Below are positions 60,823 to 64,000 of a stretch of DNA of 64,000 nt, piece by piece; within the stretch, counting starts at the first letter, position 1, and the number at the start of each line of letters is the position of its first letter. This stretch comes from Rhizobium indicum (GTDB lineage: Bacteria; Pseudomonadota; Alphaproteobacteria; Rhizobiales; Rhizobiaceae): assembly GCF_005862305.2 (NCBI RefSeq), contig NZ_CP054021.1:2684501-2748500 (forward strand), written 5' to 3'. The notes under the pieces were generated by a model that saw only the letters and a program-made list of their open reading frames with translations, was not told where the DNA came from and made no database searches. Position numbers and translations under genes: made by a program.

Positions 60823-62019
60823 TCAAGGATTCTTGGGGTCGTTGGAAAGGGCGGCAACGCCGACGATCTCGATGCCGCGCATCGCCGCCTCCTCGCTCCA
60901 TTTGGCGATGGCGTCAACGCTCTCATCGAAAGCCGAAGCGACGCCGATCGCCTGGCCGTTCTTGCGGGCGATGCGCTCGAGCTCGTCGAGCTTCTTCAGG
61001 ACGGCGTTGATATCGAGCTGGCCGTCGAGCTGCAGGTCGGCGAAGGCATAGGGCAGTTCCGTTCCCTTGGCGATCGCCGCCGTCTTCGACTGCGCCGATG
61101 TGCCGTCGTCGAGAAACAGCAACCCGCGCTTGCCGATGTCGCGCATGACAGGTTCCATGGCGGCGGGGTCGGACAGGAAACGGCCGCCGAGATAGTTCAT
61201 GACGCCGGTATAGTTGGTGATCTCGCCCATCGCCTTGTGCAGGTTCTCGATGTTGCGGGCAGCCGGTTTCGTGGTCAGCAGCGTTTTGGGGCCTGGATCG
61301 TTCGCCGGGTAATCAAAGGGTTCGAGCGGCACCTGGAGAAGGATTTCGTGACCGCCGCGGCGGGCTTCCTGCATCCAGCGCTGCAGGCTGTTGCCGCTTG
61401 CAGCAAAGGCGAAGGTGATCTCTTCGGGGAGTTCGGCGATAGCACGCTGCGTTCCGGTCTGGCTGAGCCCGAGGCCGCTGACGACAATGGCGATGCGGAC
61501 GCCGCGCGCGCCGGACGAGGGACGCGCATATTGATCCATCGGCCGCCGGCCATCGGGGCCGACGATCGGCAGCCTGCCAAAGGGCGTCTCTTCGAGCAGT
61601 GCTTCATTGGGCTGGGCTGCCATGCGCGGATCCTGGCCGATCTGCATGGCGTCGACCAGCACAGGCCCGCCGCCGTCGCGTGGGCGGGGACTGTATTTGG
61701 TGACGACCGAGCCGTCGCCGGTGACCATCTGCTCGACATTGGCGCCCGAGCGCGGGTCGGTGCGGGGCATGCCGTCTGCCGCTTGGCCCGTGGTGGCCGT
61801 CGGCGGCTGAGGCGCATTGGCAGGGGGTGTTGCGGCTTGTTCGGCCGCCGGCGGTTTGGTGCGTTCGAGCTCATCGCCGCGAAATGCCGTATAGAGGGAA
61901 AAGCCGCCTATTGCGAAAAGACAAAGACTGGCGGCGATACGGCCGAGGCGCAGGACACCTGGGCGCCGGCTGCCGGTTTTGCGGTTGCGGCCCAAAGGCG
62001 CATGCAGGTCCGTTCCCAA
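60823..62019 (-). CDS. Divergent polysaccharide deacetylase family protein
   Basis: The 398-residue protein has one N-terminal membrane helix (about 24-44) and a Pro/Ala/Thr-rich periplasmic linker (about 55-120). The DUF610/YibQ-type divergent polysaccharide deacetylase domain follows (IAIVVSGLGLSQTGTQRAIAELP, FAFAASGNSLQRWMQEARRGGHEILLQVP as two motifs). GVMNYLGGRFLSD and RGLLFLDDGTS complete it. It lies 77 bases downstream of ctpA in an envelope-remodelling cluster with envC; a peptidoglycan substrate would fit but is not demonstrated. Confidence 0.88.
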   Translation of the reverse strand: MGTDLHAPLGRNRKTGSRRPGVLRLGRIAASLCLFAIGGFSLYTAFRGDELERTKPPAAEQAATPPANAPQPPTATTGQAADGMPRTDPRSGANVEQMVTGDGSVVTKYSPRPRDGGGPVLVDAMQIGQDPRMAAQPNEALLEETPFGRLPIVGPDGRRPMDQYARPSSGARGVRIAIVVSGLGLSQTGTQRAIAELPEEITFAFAASGNSLQRWMQEARRGGHEILLQVPLEPFDYPANDPGPKTLLTTKPAARNIENLHKAMGEITNYTGVMNYLGGRFLSDPAAMEPVMRDIGKRGLLFLDDGTSAQSKTAAIAKGTELPYAFADLQLDGQLDINAVLKKLDELERIARKNGQAIGVASAFDESVDAIAKWSEEAAMRGIEIVGVAALSNDPKNP

Positions 62020-62096
62020 TTTTTCGCCCGCTCCAAAACCGGGAAACAGCAGAAAGGCTCAAGGCCGGACGAGGTGCCCGGCCTTGAGCTGATCGA

Positions 62097-63419
62097 TTAC
62101 TTGGCGACGACGGCCTTGTCCGGGTTCGGCGGGAAGGCCGGATCGGTCTTCTTGCCGCGCAGAAGGTCGAGCGCGTAGTTCAGCTGAACGTCGTCCTTCG
62201 GGTCAGGCGGGACGTAGGCAACGGAGCCCGAACCTTCGTCCGTCTCGCTCTGGCCCTTGATGTGGCCGCGCAGGCTGGATTCGCCTTCGGTCACCATCTT
62301 GCCCTGCAGTTCCTCCGGCAGCGGCTCCTCGACCTTGATGTCGGGGGTGATGCCGGTGCCCTGGATCGAGCGGCCCGACGGCGTGTAGTAGAGCGCCGTG
62401 GTCAGGCGCAGCGCGCCGTTTTCACCGAGTGGGATGATCGTCTGGACGGAGCCCTTGCCGAAGGAGCGCGTGCCGAGAACGGTGGCACGGCGCAGATCCT
62501 GAAGAGCGCCAGCGACGATTTCCGATGCGGAAGCCGAACCGCCGTTGATCAGCACGATCACCGGCTTGCCATCCGTCAGATCGCCCGGGCCTGCATTGAA
62601 GCGGCGGGTTTCATCGGGATTGCGGCCGCGGGTCGAAACGACTTCGCCACGCTGCAGCAGGGCATCGGAGACGTTGATCGCCTGGTCGAGAAGACCGCCC
62701 GGATTGAGGCGCAGGTCGAGAACATAACCCTTCAGTTTGTCGGCCGGAACGGTGTCCTTGATCTTCTTGATCGCCTTTTCCATGTCGGGATAGGTCTTCT
62801 CGGTGAAGGAGATGATGCGGAGATAACCGACATCGTCCTCGACACGCGACTTGACTGCCTGGACGGCGACGACGTCACGGACGATCGTCAGCTCGATCGG
62901 CCTGTCGGCACCCTTGCGGATCAGCGTCAGTTTGATCGGCGTGTTGACGGCGCCGCGCATCTTCTCGACGGCGTCTTCCAGCTTCAGGCCGCGCACCGAC
63001 TGGCCGTCGATCTCGGAGATGTAGTCGCCGGCGAGAACACCGGCCTTGGCGGCGGGCGTATCGTCGATCGGGGTGATGACCTTGACGAGTTCGTCTTCCA
63101 TCGTGACTTCGATGCCGAGGCCGCCGAACTCACCCTTGGTCTGGGTGCGCATGTCCTCGGCGTCCTTCGCATTCATGTAGCTCGAATGCGGATCGAGCGA
63201 GGAGAGCATGCCGTTGATGGCGTTCTCGATCAGCTTGTCTTCCGCGGGCGGCGTCACATATTGCGCACGCACACGCTCGAAGACATCTCCGAAAACCGAA
63301 AGTTCCTTGTAGGTCGAGGATCCGGCCGCTTCTGCCGGCACACCCGCCGAGTAAATGACGCTCATTGCGGTCGCACCCATCAATGCGCCGACCAGAACAA
63401 GAGAAGCCCTACGAATCAT
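62097..63419 (-). CDS. ctpA: Carboxyl-terminal processing protease CtpA (S41)
   Basis: The 440-residue periplasmic serine protease has a signal peptide (about 1-32, SLVLVGALMGATAM...AEAA) and a PDZ domain (about 90-170, FGGLGIEVTMEDE, DGQSVRGLKLEDAV). The S41 catalytic region has the Ser in INGGSASASEIVAGAL and the Lys in GTRSFGKGSVQTI. Homologues trim peptidoglycan hydrolases and lipoproteins. ATG 63419 is chosen because it begins the signal peptide; a longer frame to 63494 lies inside envC. It overlaps the envC stop by 11 bases, so the two are translationally coupled. Confidence 0.94.
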   Translation of the reverse strand: MIRRASLVLVGALMGATAMSVIYSAGVPAEAAGSSTYKELSVFGDVFERVRAQYVTPPAEDKLIENAINGMLSSLDPHSSYMNAKDAEDMRTQTKGEFGGLGIEVTMEDELVKVITPIDDTPAAKAGVLAGDYISEIDGQSVRGLKLEDAVEKMRGAVNTPIKLTLIRKGADRPIELTIVRDVVAVQAVKSRVEDDVGYLRIISFTEKTYPDMEKAIKKIKDTVPADKLKGYVLDLRLNPGGLLDQAINVSDALLQRGEVVSTRGRNPDETRRFNAGPGDLTDGKPVIVLINGGSASASEIVAGALQDLRRATVLGTRSFGKGSVQTIIPLGENGALRLTTALYYTPSGRSIQGTGITPDIKVEEPLPEELQGKMVTEGESSLRGHIKGQSETDEGSGSVAYVPPDPKDDVQLNYALDLLRGKKTDPAFPPNPDKAVVAK

Positions 63420-64000
63420 TGCGTGCCTTTCCAGTGTCTTTGGCGGTCCACCACGGCCGGGAATCGACCGGTTTACCGTCCTTTCGAAATTCAATGTAAA
63501 GCGTTGGCCGGTTCGTTTCCAGCGCCAATGCAGTTGCGCTTGCCACTCTTTTCGCGCCCATCACGGCAAGCGGCTCGCCGGAGAAAACGAATTTTCCCTG
63601 ACGGGTATTGATCGTATCCATTCCCGAGAGAACCAGGTGGTATCCATCGCCCGCGTCGAGGATGATCATCTGGCCGTAACTGCGGAATGCGCCGGCGAAA
63701 ACCACCAGACCATCCGCAGGCGCCGTCACCACTGTCTCTGGATTGGTGGCGACCGTCATTCCCATGGCCTCGTGCCCGGTGCCGTCGGCATCGCCGAACT
63801 GGCGCAGGATATCGCCCGTAACGGGCACCTCCAATTTCGCCTTCAATTCTCCGAAGGGATATGCGGGCGCAATGCGGTTTTTATCGGGCACGCCGCTGTC
63901 GGCAAGCGCCTTGGCCTGGGCGCGCTGCTCGTCCGTCAGCAGCTTGCGGTTCTCCTCGGCCTGACGGGCGGCAGCGGCGGCATCCCGCACCGAAGCGATC
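63409..64000 (-). CDS. envC: Murein hydrolase activator EnvC (M23-like), C-terminal part
   Basis: The frame is open to the window edge, so about 197 C-terminal residues are seen. A charged coiled-coil end (AARQAEENRKLLTDEQRAQAK) leads into a LytM domain (EVPVTGDILRQFGDADGTG to TLYIEFRKDGKPVDSRPW). The catalytic M23 motifs are degenerate: HxxxD reads GMTVA, the HxH position reads YHLVLSG, and the final HxHxE reads TLYIE. The domain should therefore not cleave peptidoglycan itself but activate an amidase at the septum, as E. coli EnvC does. It is the first visible gene of the cluster with ctpA. Confidence 0.88.
   Translation of the reverse strand, partial: IASVRDAAAAARQAEENRKLLTDEQRAQAKALADSGVPDKNRIAPAYPFGELKAKLEVPVTGDILRQFGDADGTGHEAMGMTVATNPETVVTAPADGLVVFAGAFRSYGQMIILDAGDGYHLVLSGMDTINTRQGKFVFSGEPLAVMGAKRVASATALALETNRPTLYIEFRKDGKPVDSRPWWTAKDTGKARNDS

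Overview
This window looks like the replication-origin region of a Rhizobium chromosome (R. etli / R. leguminosarum / R. phaseoli group). The evidence is gene content and order (ppsR | origin | hemE-hemJ-rho-mnmE-mnmG-rsmG-parA-parB-holA-lptE-leuS), GC-rich codon use, frequent GTG/TTG starts, a direct-repeat GAAC-N7-GAAC LexA box, a CtrA-type TTAACCAT site, and rhizobial proteins such as the 180-kDa NAD-glutamate dehydrogenase, TrcR and a DUF1674 protein. I saw no insertion sequence, prophage, CRISPR array, rRNA or tRNA. The window is core chromosome with small accessory pieces.

Layout. 1-889: divergent ppsR (cut by the window edge) and hemE flank a gap with four DnaA-box-like sites and an AT-rich tract, the likely oriC. 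890-9720: haem genes, rho, tRNA/rRNA modification genes and parAB, with three parS palindromes (one inside rsmG); a fourth lies 40 kb away beside leuB. 9742-13934: holA-lptE-leuS on the minus strand. 14135-25634: a YggS-family PLP protein, two acyl-CoA synthetases (prpE, acsA) around an orphan flagellin and trcR, then an SdhAF4-like protein, htpX, rsmB and a heparinase-like protein. 25840-39453: purH, a UMF1-type transporter, NAD-GDH, pdxY, a beta-carbonic anhydrase, a diguanylate cyclase, a lytic transglycosylase and asd.

39454-46390: the most interesting block. An alkaline phosphatase sits behind a canonical Pho box. It is followed by a Tat-exported CPFC protein, an ABC ATPase and a MacB/FtsX-like permease with a long His/Asp/Glu-rich loop, probably a metal (zinc?) handling system. 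An MHS-family transporter with a ~185-residue extra domain comes next. 46391-53110: a PAP2 phosphatase, leuB, a serine/threonine dehydratase, leuD, small conserved proteins, a CoA-ester lyase and a zincin, punctuated by copies of a ~100-bp palindromic repeat that often supplies the stop codon of the adjacent gene.

53237-59132: an SOS mutagenesis cassette imuA-imuB-dnaE2 behind a LexA box; dnaE2 carries an apparent one-base deletion near 56067. 59343-64000: bfd-bfr iron storage, then rppH, a divergent polysaccharide deacetylase, ctpA and a partial envC in a minus-strand cell-envelope cluster.
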